A DNA stretch of 48,161 nt, taken from assembly GCA_949285255.1 (NCBI GenBank), contig CASDXV010000012.1:1-48161 (forward strand), read 5' to 3'. Position numbers and translations under genes: made by a program. This DNA is from an uncultured bacterium. GTDB lineage: Bacteria; Cyanobacteriota; Vampirovibrionia; Gastranaerophilales; Gastranaerophilaceae. Position 1 is the first letter of the stretch. Each line of letters opens with the position of its first letter. Below the pieces are notes generated by a model. The model was not told where the DNA came from and did no database searches. It saw only the letters and a program-made list of their open reading frames with translations. Of this stretch, positions 9,202-18,472 are shown in pieces.

Positions 9202-10410
9202 ATGAGCATAAAGATAGATACAGTTATTATAGATTCGGATGAAACAAGCAGAGAGCTTGTAGGAAATTTTTTAAGAAAAGTCGAAGACATAAACATAGTA
9301 GGCGAATTTCAAGATGCTATAAACTCTTATGCTGAAATTATTGAAATGCATCCAAATCTTGTAATTGTAGATATATCGCAAAGAACCCAGTTGACGCTTG
9401 ATGTTATAGTTAAGCTTTCAAAAAACCTAAGAAATGTAAAAATTATTGTACTTTCTTACGATATGGACTCCGAGCTTGTTATAAAATCACTTCGCGCAGG
9501 TGCAAGAGAATTTCTTCTAAAGCCTCTTATAGAAAATGATTTTATAGAATCGGTTGAAAAAATCAAAGACCTGATTTTAGGTAATATTAATGATACGACA
9601 AAATGCAAGGTCATAACTACTTTTTCAAACAAAGGCGGCATTGGAAAAACTTCAATTGCAACAAATCTTGCTTTTGAGCTTGCAAGTCTTACAAACGAAA
9701 GAGTGGCGCTTGTCGATTTAAATTTTCAAATGGGCGATGTCACGACTTTTCTTGACTTAAATCCTGCTTTTGATACGTCTTATGTTGTAAATAACCTTGA
9801 GAGAATAGATGAAACTTTTTTGCTCTCAACTCTTGAAAAATACAAAAATACTTCACTTTATGTACTTGCTGACCCTCCGGATTTAGAGCAAGCGGAAATT
9901 ATTACAAGTGAGAATATTACAACTCTTATAAATGTCCTAAGGAGTGTGTTTTCCTACGTTGTTATAGACACAACAAGCTCTTTTGACGGCAAAACTATTA
10001 CTGCTCTTGATAATTCGGATTTAATACTGCTTGTTGCAATTTTAAATTTGCCTTCGGTAAGAAATTGTCAAAGATGTTTTGACCTTTTTAAGCGTCTTGG
10101 GTATCAAAAAGATAAAATAAAACTTATAATCAACAGGTATATGGAAAACGATGAAATAAAAATAGAAGATGTTGAGGATGTTTTAGGGCATAGTGTTTAT
10201 TACAAAATACCAAACAACTATTTTACAATTATAAATGCCATAAACAAGGGTATGCCCGCAAGCGATATTAATCACCAGTCAAACATTGCAAAAGCCTTTA
10301 GAGAGCTGGCTGCGCTTTTGTCGGATAATTATACTTATTCGGCAACAAAACAAACAAAGCGTGAGGAGTCGGGCTTTTTAGGCTTATTCAAAAAAAAGGA
10401 GAAGAGATAA
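9202..10410 (+). CDS. cpaE: Receiver plus ParA-like ATPase, Tad localisation protein (CpaE/TadZ)
   Basis: Places the Tad machine at its site on the inner membrane. The 402-residue protein has a response-regulator receiver domain in the first ~120 residues, with the acidic pocket (IDSDE), a possible phospho-acceptor Asp in LVIVDIS near 57 and a Lys in LLKPL near 110. A MinD/ParA ATPase follows: deviant Walker A SNKGGIGKTS near 142-151, Walker A' LVDLNFQMGD near 172 and VVIDTTSS near 254. Retention of receiver residues is notable because many CpaE/TadZ proteins have an atypical receiver; whether it is phosphorylated cannot be told. tadA follows immediately. Confidence 0.9.
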   Translation: MSIKIDTVIIDSDETSRELVGNFLRKVEDINIVGEFQDAINSYAEIIEMHPNLVIVDISQRTQLTLDVIVKLSKNLRNVKIIVLSYDMDSELVIKSLRAGAREFLLKPLIENDFIESVEKIKDLILGNINDTTKCKVITTFSNKGGIGKTSIATNLAFELASLTNERVALVDLNFQMGDVTTFLDLNPAFDTSYVVNNLERIDETFLLSTLEKYKNTSLYVLADPPDLEQAEIITSENITTLINVLRSVFSYVVIDTTSSFDGKTITALDNSDLILLVAILNLPSVRNCQRCFDLFKRLGYQKDKIKLIINRYMENDEIKIEDVEDVLGHSVYYKIPNNYFTIINAINKGMPASDINHQSNIAKAFRELAALLSDNYTYSATKQTKREESGFLGLFKKKEKR

Positions 10411-11919
10411 TTGTCACTAAAAGATAGATTAAACAGCAGTTCTAAAAAAAGTTTTATAGACACTCAGGAGGTTAAGGAAAATACTTTTATGATGGAAATT
10501 CCTTTAAGTGAGGAATTTGGCGAATTAAAAGAAAAACTGCATGCGCTTTTAATAGATAAAGTTAATACTACTCCTAACTGGAGTCAGTATTCTGATAATG
10601 AGCAAAAAAATCTCATGAAACAGTTTATTGAATACCAAATATCTACGAATTTTCGCTCAACACCTCTAAATAAAATTGAACGAGACAGATTAATAAGAGA
10701 GATAATTCAGGAAGCAAAGGGCTTTGGGCCGCTTGACCCGCTTTTATCCGATCCGAGTGTAAGTGATATTTTGGTAAACGGCGCAAAAAATGTTTATGTT
10801 GAAAGAAACGGCAAGCTCTATAAAACATCTGTTACTTTTAAGGATAATTATCACTTAAAAAATATAATTGAGAGGATTGTATCTAAAGTGGGCAGAAGAA
10901 TAGATGAAAAATCCCCCATGGTAGATGCTCGTTTGCCTGACGGTTCAAGGGTGAATGCTATAATCCCCCCTCTTGCAATTGACGGCCCATCTCTTTCAAT
11001 AAGACGTTTTCGTGCTGATTCGGGCACTATGGAAAGCCTTTTAAAATGGGGCTCTATCTCAACTGAAATGGCTCAGGTGCTTGAGGCCGCAGTTGCTGCA
11101 AGGTTAAATATTATAATAAGCGGCGGAACTGGTGCAGGTAAAACAACTCTTCTGAACAGTTTATCCGCTAAAATTCCAAACGGTGAGCGCATAATAACGA
11201 TTGAAGACTCCGCTGAGTTATCTTTGCAACAAGAGCATATTGTGCGTCTTGAAACAAGACCTCCAAACATTGAAGGTGAGGGTCAGGTAACAGCAAGAGA
11301 TTTAGTTATAAACAGTCTTAGGATGCGTCCTGATAGAATCATAATCGGTGAGTGTCGTGGTGCTGAAACTCTTGATATGTTGCAGGCTATGAACACAGGT
11401 CATGACGGCTCTTTAACTACCCTGCACGCTAACTCTCCTCGAGATGCGCTATCAAGACTTGAAACCATGGTAATGTTCTCGGGTATTGATTTGCCCGAAA
11501 GAAACATAAAAAGCCAGATAGCTTCCGCTATAAATATCGTAATTCAAGCATCAAGACTCTCTGACGGTTCAAGAAAAGTTACAAAAGTATCCGAAATTAT
11601 CGGTATGGAAGGCGATGTCATTACCATGCAGGATATTTTTGTGTGGGAGCAAACAGGTACGGGCGTAAATACTGTTATGGGGATGCATTCATCAACAGGC
11701 ATAAGACCAAAATTCTTAGATAAAATAATAGCAAAAGGTATTGATATTAACCCTCAAATATTTGACAGGAACTACAGACATACATACCTGTCAAAAAACG
11801 GTACAAAAAATCCCGCACCTTCTTCGCCTGCAGCACTTGAGCAAAACAAAACTCGTGAAGAAATCGTGCATAAGGGCACTGCGTTAAATGTTGATTTACT
11901 TAAGAGGCTTAAGAGATGA
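10411..11919 (+). CDS. tadA: Tad pilus assembly ATPase TadA/CpaF
   Basis: Cytoplasmic hexameric ATPase that powers Flp pilus extension and probably retraction. 502 residues of the type II/IV secretion ATPase family: N-terminal domain with KGFGPLDPLLSDPSVSDILVNG near 103-124, Walker A ISGGTGAGKTT near 236-246, the Asp-box IITIEDSAEL near 263, Walker B RIIIGECRG near 307 and the His-box TTLHANSP near 331. The start is TTG directly after the cpaE stop; GGAG within the end of cpaE serves as ribosome binding site. The last bases overlap the tadB start (ATGA), so the pair is translationally coupled. Confidence 0.95.
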   Translation: MSLKDRLNSSSKKSFIDTQEVKENTFMMEIPLSEEFGELKEKLHALLIDKVNTTPNWSQYSDNEQKNLMKQFIEYQISTNFRSTPLNKIERDRLIREIIQEAKGFGPLDPLLSDPSVSDILVNGAKNVYVERNGKLYKTSVTFKDNYHLKNIIERIVSKVGRRIDEKSPMVDARLPDGSRVNAIIPPLAIDGPSLSIRRFRADSGTMESLLKWGSISTEMAQVLEAAVAARLNIIISGGTGAGKTTLLNSLSAKIPNGERIITIEDSAELSLQQEHIVRLETRPPNIEGEGQVTARDLVINSLRMRPDRIIIGECRGAETLDMLQAMNTGHDGSLTTLHANSPRDALSRLETMVMFSGIDLPERNIKSQIASAINIVIQASRLSDGSRKVTKVSEIIGMEGDVITMQDIFVWEQTGTGVNTVMGMHSSTGIRPKFLDKIIAKGIDINPQIFDRNYRHTYLSKNGTKNPAPSSPAALEQNKTREEIVHKGTALNVDLLKRLKR

Positions 11920-12881
11920 ACCCTTTTTTAATATCGATATTATTGGGATTTTTATGCTTTCTTTTACTTGTAAACCTTTTTTCTATAAGAATCCCCAAAC
12001 AACCTATCTTACAAAAAAGGCTTGAGGATATAAAAAAAAGAGATTCTATAAAAACCTCAATAACTCTTGAGGATGATGAATATGCCTTTTTGTACAACAA
12101 TTTCAGATATAAACTTTTTGCAAAACATTTAAATAGTCTAAAAATTGTTGATAAAATAAAAGAACAAATAATGTTGTCAGGCGTTAATATGGAAGTCGAC
12201 ACTTTTATTTTAGTAAGTATTATGTGTGTAGTTCCTTTGGCGGCTGTTTTCCTTATCACTTCGCCAAAATTGTTGCCACTGTCTTTAATCGGGCTTCTTG
12301 TTCCGCTTAGTGTCTTAAAATTCAAAGCAAATTTAAGGAGCGCGGCTTTTGCAAAGCAGCTGCCCGATACTTTGGATTTACTTTCAAATTCGCTAAGGGC
12401 GGGGCATTCTATATACAGTTCTTTTGAAGTTATTACAAAAGAAATGCCAATGCCGATTTCCGGTGTTTTTAAATCTGCGCTTGATGAACTTGCGGTCGGT
12501 TCTGATTCAAAGCAGGCAATAGTGTCTTTAGCAAAAACTGTACCTGATAATATTGACTTTAAGTTTTTTATAACGGCAGTAATTTTGCAAAGAGAAGTAG
12601 GCGGCAATCTGGCAAAGATTTTAGACGGGTTATCGGTCACTATAAGAGAACGCTTTAAAATGGCAGGTCAATTAAAGGCGCAAACGGCGCAAGCCAGATT
12701 TTCGGGCTTTATGTTGATATGTGTTCCGCCTGCAATATCGGGGATACTTTTTGTACTCTCGCCTGATTATATGCAGCCGCTTTTAAATACTCAACAGGGC
12801 AACTCTGCTTTGTTGTTATCTGTTGTACTTTTGCTTTTGGGTGTTTATATGATTAAAAAAATTATAACAATAGAAATCTGA
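11916..12881 (+). CDS. tadB: Tad pilus inner-membrane platform protein TadB
   Basis: One of the two GspF-like platform proteins on which TadA acts. 321 residues: an N-terminal membrane helix (about 2-20), a central hydrophobic pair near 90-130, the T2SSF domain containing the TadB signature QLPDTLDLLSNSLRAGHS near 149-166 and VILQREVGGNLAKILD near 225, then two C-terminal membrane helices. It begins inside the tadA stop (ATGA) and ends 10 bases before tadC. Confidence 0.92.
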   Translation: MNPFLISILLGFLCFLLLVNLFSIRIPKQPILQKRLEDIKKRDSIKTSITLEDDEYAFLYNNFRYKLFAKHLNSLKIVDKIKEQIMLSGVNMEVDTFILVSIMCVVPLAAVFLITSPKLLPLSLIGLLVPLSVLKFKANLRSAAFAKQLPDTLDLLSNSLRAGHSIYSSFEVITKEMPMPISGVFKSALDELAVGSDSKQAIVSLAKTVPDNIDFKFFITAVILQREVGGNLAKILDGLSVTIRERFKMAGQLKAQTAQARFSGFMLICVPPAISGILFVLSPDYMQPLLNTQQGNSALLLSVVLLLLGVYMIKKIITIEI

Positions 12882-12891
12882 GGAGAGATAT

Positions 12892-13779
12892 TTGCTGCCT
12901 GAAATATTACCGATAATAATAGGAATATGGTTTGGATATGTCGTTTTCATCCTATCTCAGAGTGATGATAATTTCGTGCGTGAGAGATTAAGAAAAACCG
13001 GAGGCAAGAAGAAAAAAAATACTCTCTATAATCTTTTTGGGGATTTACTGCGTCCTTATTCACAAAAAAATATTGCTAATCAGGTTTCAAAAAATAAAAT
13101 TCACAATTTGCTTCAATCACTGGGTGTATCATCAGGAGAAGATGATATTTTGGAATTTGAAAATAAAAGGCTTTTTACCCTTTTGATTGTAGTTGTAATT
13201 TGTGCAATTGTATTATTTTTGTCTTTTAATACGATGACAGCTTCTTGCGCTATTTTGGTTTGCTACATTACCTATAAATATCCGGAATACAGGCTTTTAG
13301 GAATTATAAAAAAGAAACAAAAAGAGTTTATAAAGTTTTTCCCCGATGCAATTGATTTATTATCCGTTTGTGTTGAGGCGGGTTTAGGAATTGACGGTGC
13401 TATAGAGCGTGTGGCACAAGAGTTTAGCGGTCTGTCAAAAGCAGTAAGTGCTGAGTTTACAAGGCTTTCAAAAGATGTAATGTCAGGTCTTGCGCGTGAA
13501 GAGGCGCTTAAGAATATGACAAAAAGAGTAAACAGTCAGGATTTGCAGTCTTTTTGCGCTATGCTTGTTCAATCTGAAAAAATGGGTACAAGTGTTGCTC
13601 AGTCTTTAAGGGTGTACTGTGATACTCTTCGAACAAGGAAAAAACAAAGAATAGAAGAGCTTGTGCAAAGTGCAAGTGCAAAGATGACAATTCCAATGAT
13701 ACTGTTTCTTTTGCCGGCTTTGTTTATAGTTATTCTTTATCCGGCTGTAATAAAAATTATGGAGAACATGGCAGGTTAA
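12892..13779 (+). CDS. tadC: Tad pilus inner-membrane platform protein TadC
   Basis: Second GspF-like platform protein, acting with TadB. 295 residues: N-terminal helix, membrane pair near 97-135, the TadC signature PDAIDLLSVCVEAGLGIDGA near 151-170 and the C-terminal MTIPMILFLLPALFIVILYP helix. The start codon is TTG with GAGGAGA eight or so bases upstream. It is the last recognisable pilus gene here: no TadV/CpaA prepilin peptidase, TadE/F pseudopilins or TadD lipoprotein were found nearby, so these must be elsewhere. ribD begins two bases after its stop. Confidence 0.92.
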   Translation: MLPEILPIIIGIWFGYVVFILSQSDDNFVRERLRKTGGKKKKNTLYNLFGDLLRPYSQKNIANQVSKNKIHNLLQSLGVSSGEDDILEFENKRLFTLLIVVVICAIVLFLSFNTMTASCAILVCYITYKYPEYRLLGIIKKKQKEFIKFFPDAIDLLSVCVEAGLGIDGAIERVAQEFSGLSKAVSAEFTRLSKDVMSGLAREEALKNMTKRVNSQDLQSFCAMLVQSEKMGTSVAQSLRVYCDTLRTRKKQRIEELVQSASAKMTIPMILFLLPALFIVILYPAVIKIMENMAG

Positions 13780-13780
13780 T

Positions 13781-14848
13781 ATGATGAAAAAATACCAAGA
13801 ATTAATGAGGTTATGTTTAGAGCAGGCTCAAAAATATCGCTTTGAGGTTGCGCCAAACCCTATGGTGGGGGCAATTATTTATGATGAAAAAGAAGATAAA
13901 ATAATATCACAAGGTGTGCATGAAAAATATGGCGAAAACCACGCAGAAAGAAACGCTATACTTGCTGCCCCTGATTGTGATTTTTCGGATAAAACTCTTG
14001 TAGTTAATCTTGAACCTTGTACTCATCAGGGTAAAACCCCTCCGTGCGCGGATTTAATTATTGAAAAAGGTTTTAAAAAAGTAGTTATAGGTATGTATGA
14101 CCCAAACCCCATTGTATGTTCAAAAGGTGTTATGAAACTTAAAAACGCTGGTATAGAAGTTATTACAGGGGTTTTAGAGGATGAGTGCAAGGAGTTAAAC
14201 AAGGTATTTATTAAAAACGTCACAAAAAAACTTCCTTATGTTCTTGTAAAAATTGCAACTACATTTGATTCAAAAATAGTAACTCAAGGTGGTGAGTCAA
14301 AGTGGATAACAGGCGAAGCTTCAAGAGAATATGTGCAAAAAATAAGAGCAAAAAGCTTTGCGATTTTAAGCGGCTCGGGCACAGTCCTTGCGGATAATCC
14401 TGCTCTTACCTGCAGAATAAAGGGCGAGAGGACGCCTGATAGGATAATTATTGACAGGCACGGTAAAATTCCCTTTGACTATCAAGTATTTAGAGAAGAC
14501 GGGGCAAGGGTTTTTCTTGCTACAAATAATATGGACAGGGATTTTCCAAAAAATGTTATTCCTATAGCGTTTGCAAATTTCAGAGATTTATTTTTTAAGC
14601 TCTATGATTACGGTATTTATTCAATACTTGTTGAAACGGGTAAAACTATCCTTACAACTATTGTAAAACAAGAGATGGTGGATGAGATTTATAAATTTGT
14701 TTCTCCCAAAATTTTTGGTACAGGGCTTGATTTTGTAGGGAATTTAGGTGTATATAAAATAAACGAGTGCTATAAATTAGAATTTTGCGATATTGAAAAA
14801 GTTGAAGAAGATATTTTAATAAAAGCAAAATTCCGCTATGATGAATAA
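13781..14848 (+). CDS. ribD: Riboflavin biosynthesis deaminase/reductase RibD
   Basis: Bifunctional enzyme that deaminates diaminohydroxyphosphoribosylaminopyrimidine and then reduces the ribosyl chain, two early steps to riboflavin. The 355-residue protein has a CDA-type deaminase in the first ~125 residues (NHAERNA near 53-59 and [11 protein letters not shown] near 82-92 give the zinc ligands and catalytic Glu). The reductase domain spans about 145-355 ([25 protein letters not shown]). A second ATG one codon in could equally be the start. It follows the pilus gene tadC by one base, so this biosynthetic gene is apparently read from the pilus operon. No FMN riboswitch lies upstream. Confidence 0.95.
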   Translation: MMKKYQELMRLCLEQAQKYRFEVAPNPMVGAIIYDEKEDKIISQGVHEKYGENHAERNAILAAPDCDFSDKTLVVNLEPCTHQGKTPPCADLIIEKGFKKVVIGMYDPNPIVCSKGVMKLKNAGIEVITGVLEDECKELNKVFIKNVTKKLPYVLVKIATTFDSKIVTQGGESKWITGEASREYVQKIRAKSFAILSGSGTVLADNPALTCRIKGERTPDRIIIDRHGKIPFDYQVFREDGARVFLATNNMDRDFPKNVIPIAFANFRDLFFKLYDYGIYSILVETGKTILTTIVKQEMVDEIYKFVSPKIFGTGLDFVGNLGVYKINECYKLEFCDIEKVEEDILIKAKFRYDE

Positions 14849-14862
14849 AAAAGGAGAATGAT

Positions 14863-15300
14863 TTGAAAATTCTTGTAATAAACGGCCCGAACCTTAATAT
14901 GCTTGGTGTTAGAGAACCTGAAATATACGGCTCTTTTACGCTTGATGATATTGAAAAAGAGCTTAAGCAATACGCGCGCGAGCTTGATTTTTCTATTGAC
15001 CTTGAGTTTTTTCAGTCAAATTTTGAGGGCGAAATTGTGGATAAAATCCAAAATGCACTTGATAAATTTGACGGCATAATAATAAACCCTGCCGCTTACA
15101 CGCACACAAGCGTTGCAATAGCAGACGCCATAGCATCAGTCAACATTAAAACAGTTGAGGTGCACTTGAGTAATGTTTATTCAAGAGAAGAGTTCAGACA
15201 TAACTCCTATATCGCACCAAAGTGCTTGGGGCAAGTTGCGGGTTTTTCAAAAACAGGCTACAAAATGGCACTTCTCGGGCTTTATGAAGCGCTTAAATAA
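14863..15300 (+). CDS. aroQ: Type II 3-dehydroquinate dehydratase
   Basis: Dehydrates 3-dehydroquinate to 3-dehydroshikimate in the shikimate pathway. 145 residues, normal for the type II dodecameric enzyme. Motifs: [17 protein letters not shown] near 6-22 (catalytic Arg and Tyr), [12 protein letters not shown] near 75-86 and [17 protein letters not shown] near 99-115 (catalytic His and phosphate contacts). Start is TTG preceded by AAGGAG; a closer ATG at 14857 is out of frame. Confidence 0.96.
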   Translation: MKILVINGPNLNMLGVREPEIYGSFTLDDIEKELKQYARELDFSIDLEFFQSNFEGEIVDKIQNALDKFDGIIINPAAYTHTSVAIADAIASVNIKTVEVHLSNVYSREEFRHNSYIAPKCLGQVAGFSKTGYKMALLGLYEALK

Positions 15301-15302
15301 GT

Positions 15303-16199
15303 ATGCAAAATAAAGAGTTAAAATTTATAGAAATTATAAAAAATTCCCTTAATGATTCAAGTTATTTGGGGGATGATTGTGCGCATCTAAAGGACTTTAA
15401 TCTTTGTGTGAGTGCTGATTCGCTTGTTGAAGGGGTGCATTTTGACCTTTCTTTTATATCTCCTTATGCGCTTGCAAAAAAGGCTCTAAAGGTTAATATA
15501 AGTGATATTTTAGCCTCAGGTGCTATTCCTAAGTACGCTCTTATTTGTCTTTGCGGTAAGCTGGATGAAGATTTTATAAAAGAGTTTTATAAGTCACTAA
15601 ATGAATGTGCCCTAAAATACGGTGTAAAAATCATAGGCGGAGATTTAACAGGAGGGGACAAGCTTACAATTTCCATAACAATTATGGGTGATACAAAAAA
15701 CAGAAATATCTCTTCAAGAAAAAATGCAAAAGAGGGCTATATTTTGGCTCTTTGCGGGAATTTCGGTTCAAGTGTAAGGGGTTTAAAAATGCTTTTAGAA
15801 AACCCTTGCGCCGATAACGAGTTTACAAGAGCGCATCTTGACCCGAAAATTCAATTTAGAGTGTCTGAGTTGATATCTCAAAAAGCGCTTGAACCTTACG
15901 CTATGATGGACTCATCAGATGGGCTTGTTAACGCTTTAGAGTGGATTAAAAAAAGCTCTAATGTAGGTTTTGAACTAAGTTATGATAAAATCCCAAAATT
16001 AAACGGTATAACAAGGCAGGAAGTGCTCTTTGGCGGAGAGGATTATTCCCTTGTTTGCGCTGTTTCAAAAGAAGATTTTAAAAGAATAAATTCGCCTGAA
16101 CTTATTGAAGTCGGCACGGTCAATAATTCAGGAGAGATTTTAATAGACGGTAAAAATATAAAAGAAGAAAAACGAGAGGAGTTTTTGCACTTTGATTAG
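15303..16199 (+). CDS. thiL: Thiamine-monophosphate kinase
   Basis: Phosphorylates thiamine monophosphate to the active diphosphate, using ATP and Mg2+. The 298-residue AIR-synthase-fold protein shows the metal-binding LGDDCAHL near 20-27, SADSLVEGVHFD near 37-48, GGDLTGGDKLTIS near 115-127 and MDSSDGL near 203-209. It starts two bases after aroQ and overlaps the beginning of ispD by 8 bases. The protein is slightly shorter than the usual 310-330 residues at the C terminus. Confidence 0.93.
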   Translation: MQNKELKFIEIIKNSLNDSSYLGDDCAHLKDFNLCVSADSLVEGVHFDLSFISPYALAKKALKVNISDILASGAIPKYALICLCGKLDEDFIKEFYKSLNECALKYGVKIIGGDLTGGDKLTISITIMGDTKNRNISSRKNAKEGYILALCGNFGSSVRGLKMLLENPCADNEFTRAHLDPKIQFRVSELISQKALEPYAMMDSSDGLVNALEWIKKSSNVGFELSYDKIPKLNGITRQEVLFGGEDYSLVCAVSKEDFKRINSPELIEVGTVNNSGEILIDGKNIKEEKREEFLHFD

Positions 16200-16818
16200 C
16201 ACTATAATCACAGCCGGCGGTTCATCTTTGCGCTTTGGAGAAAATAAACTTCTTGTAAAAATAGGCTCAATGAGCGTTATTGAGCATACGATATCAAAAT
16301 TTTTAAACGTGTCGGATGAAATAATTATCCCAACAACCAAGCCGACAAGAGATTTTATAGAGTCAAGCAGCGTATATGACAAAGAAAAAATCATCTTTGC
16401 CCCCTTTGGCAAAACCCGTCAAGAAAGTGTCTATAACGCTCTTTGCCTTTGTAAATACAACGATTACGTATTAATTCATGACGGGGCAAGGCCGTTTATT
16501 GAAAAAAGTGATATTTTAAAAATAATTGAAGAAGTGAAAGAAAAAAATGCCGTCTGCAGCGGTGTGTTTGCAGTTGATACTATTAAAATTATAAATGAAA
16601 AAGGAATAATAGAAAAAACAATCGACAGAAAAAAAGTCTTTCAAGCCCAAACTCCGCAAGCTTTTTATTATGATTTGATTATGGAGGCGCACAAAAAATT
16701 TAAGGGCTCTGATTATTTTACGGATGATTCAAGCATGATAGAGGCATTAGGCGAAAGTGTTTACATTTTTGAAAATACCGCGGGAAATAAAAAAATCACA
16801 ACGCCTGCTGACCTGTAA
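16192..16818 (+). CDS. ispD: 2-C-methyl-D-erythritol 4-phosphate cytidylyltransferase
   Basis: Transfers CMP to methylerythritol phosphate in the non-mevalonate isoprenoid pathway, whose products feed undecaprenyl synthesis by UppS encoded 4 kb away. 208 residues, a little short of the usual ~230. The nucleotide-binding start TAGGSSLRFGENK near 6-18, PFGKTRQESVYNAL near 73-86, VLIHDGARPFI near 95-105 and QTPQAF near 148 are all present. The start is TTG within the end of thiL behind GAGAGGAG. The last 23 bases overlap the convergent TPR gene, so the two transcripts share a 3' overlap and no terminator is visible. Confidence 0.93.
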   Translation: MISTIITAGGSSLRFGENKLLVKIGSMSVIEHTISKFLNVSDEIIIPTTKPTRDFIESSSVYDKEKIIFAPFGKTRQESVYNALCLCKYNDYVLIHDGARPFIEKSDILKIIEEVKEKNAVCSGVFAVDTIKIINEKGIIEKTIDRKKVFQAQTPQAFYYDLIMEAHKKFKGSDYFTDDSSMIEALGESVYIFENTAGNKKITTPADL

Positions 16819-18460
16819 TATCCTCTTGTTTAGGGGTTTGCGGTTTTATTTCATTCGGTATTAATTTTATAAGCTTTTTGTTTGCATCTTCAAAATCAGG
16901 ATTTAAACTCAGACAGTTTTTAAGGTTTACAATAGCCGAGTTTGTTCTGCCTAAAGCTATGTCATAGAGCGCATTTAGGTAAAAGTAAGTGTAATTTGTC
17001 TGATTTGAAAAAGAAATCATATACAAGAAATTTTTTGCCTCTTCAAAATTTTTATTGTCCAACTCAAGGTTTAAAAAAGCTACCCAGCCGTTTTCATACA
17101 AAGGATTTATAACGGTCGCGCGCCTTATATATTCTTTCCTCAGGTTTTTATTATTTTTTGCTATTGTTGCTGCTATTGAATGATAAGACAAAAAGGGCGA
17201 GGGATTCATTTTTGCAAGTTTTTTCTCAAGGTTTTTTAAGTCTTTTGAGTATTTTGAATCATTTTTGTAAATAAGTGCCATCTTAATAGCGCTTGTCTGG
17301 TCGTTTGGGTCTTGAGAGAGGGCTTTTTTGTAGTATTTAAGTGCACCTTCAAGGTCATATTCCACAAATTTAACATCGCCCAAACCGCTTAGAGTGGGTG
17401 CATAGTTTTTGTTTATTTCATAGCTTGCAAGGTAGTTTTTCTTTGCGTTATCCAAATCATTTGTAATAAATTGTCCAAGCGCAAGAAGTGTCAGGATTTT
17501 ATAATTTTTTTTGTCAAAACTTATGATATTTTTGCAATCTTGAATTGCTTTTTGATAGTTACCCTCAAGAAAAGTTTTCATGGCAAGGTGGTATTTTTTG
17601 TCTTTTTCATCATTTGAAAGGTTTGCAAGAACTGATTCTTTTAAAACTAAAACAGTGTTTTTAAAGATGTATTCATCCTTGTTTGTTTCTTGCATTTGTT
17701 CGATTAATTTAAGCGCATCTTTGTTTTTCTTTAGTGCGATAAGTGTTTTTATCTTAAAAATGTCATAAGATACGTTAGTTGGGTTCATTGAAGAGGCTTT
17801 ATTTATAAAAATTAAAGCTTGAGAATACTGTCTTGACTTGCTCATGGCTTGAGAGAGGATAAAGTTGGCATAATCCGATTTATTTATGATAGAAGATTTA
17901 TTCAGGTCAAAAGCCGTTTCTTGCGCTAAATTGTCAAAGTGAATTGATGAGTAGGCTTTAGCCAGATATATTTCTTCGTTTTTATCAAGAGCGTATGAGG
18001 GCAGGTAGCATTTTTTGAGCTCTTGGGTCATATTATCCAGAAATTTTTTGTGGCGAATTTTTTCAAGACTCTTTGTCCCTATTGAAAAGAAGCCTATTTC
18101 ATACATGCTCTTTGCAAAAATAACAAGAGCATAGTCACTGTTAATGGATTCTAAAAGCGTATTAAACTCATCATATGCTACTACAACATTGCCCTGATTG
18201 AATTTTTTTGTGGCAGAAACAAACGCGAGCCTTTGCCTTTCTGATTCATCAAGGTTTTTATTTTCATCCTGCTGAATATTTAAAAAATTGTCCATAATCG
18301 TTGTAAGGCTGAAAGTCCCGCCTTTAGACTCTTTTGGTGTTGTATTTGACACGGGGACATTTGATTTTTGAAATTCAAGCAGACTGTCGCTTGCGGCAAA
18401 TGCTTGCATAGCGCCGCTTAGCATAAAAATACACAGTAATATTGAGCTATAATATTTCAT
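16796..18460 (-). CDS. Secreted or periplasmic TPR protein
   Basis: 554 residues with a signal peptide (likely cut after AFA, residue 23), a Ser/Thr-rich linker and then about ten TPR-like helix pairs from ~75 to 530 (for example DLEGALKYYKKALSQDPNDQ near 365-384 and NSAIVNLKNCLSLNPDFEDA near 507-526). TPR arrays of this type act as scaffolds; here it would lie outside the cytoplasm. It starts 12 bases after the GAF/HD-GYP gene, with which it is probably co-transcribed, suggesting a shared surface or signalling role, but this is only inferred from position. The C terminus overlaps convergent ispD. Confidence 0.8.
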   Translation of the reverse strand: MKYYSSILLCIFMLSGAMQAFAASDSLLEFQKSNVPVSNTTPKESKGGTFSLTTIMDNFLNIQQDENKNLDESERQRLAFVSATKKFNQGNVVVAYDEFNTLLESINSDYALVIFAKSMYEIGFFSIGTKSLEKIRHKKFLDNMTQELKKCYLPSYALDKNEEIYLAKAYSSIHFDNLAQETAFDLNKSSIINKSDYANFILSQAMSKSRQYSQALIFINKASSMNPTNVSYDIFKIKTLIALKKNKDALKLIEQMQETNKDEYIFKNTVLVLKESVLANLSNDEKDKKYHLAMKTFLEGNYQKAIQDCKNIISFDKKNYKILTLLALGQFITNDLDNAKKNYLASYEINKNYAPTLSGLGDVKFVEYDLEGALKYYKKALSQDPNDQTSAIKMALIYKNDSKYSKDLKNLEKKLAKMNPSPFLSYHSIAATIAKNNKNLRKEYIRRATVINPLYENGWVAFLNLELDNKNFEEAKNFLYMISFSNQTNYTYFYLNALYDIALGRTNSAIVNLKNCLSLNPDFEDANKKLIKLIPNEIKPQTPKQEDITGQQAL

Positions 18461-18472
18461 TAATTATTTTCT

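Noticed and set aside
11909-12640. A 243-codon minus-strand frame opposite tadB
   Set aside because: It is an exact antisense shadow of a gene with clear TadB motifs; its Ser/Lys-rich composition and lack of a start signal argue against it.
16796-16818. Frameshift or truncation at the ispD/TPR overlap
   Set aside because: Both reading frames end cleanly and keep normal C termini; short tail-to-tail overlaps are ordinary in compact genomes.
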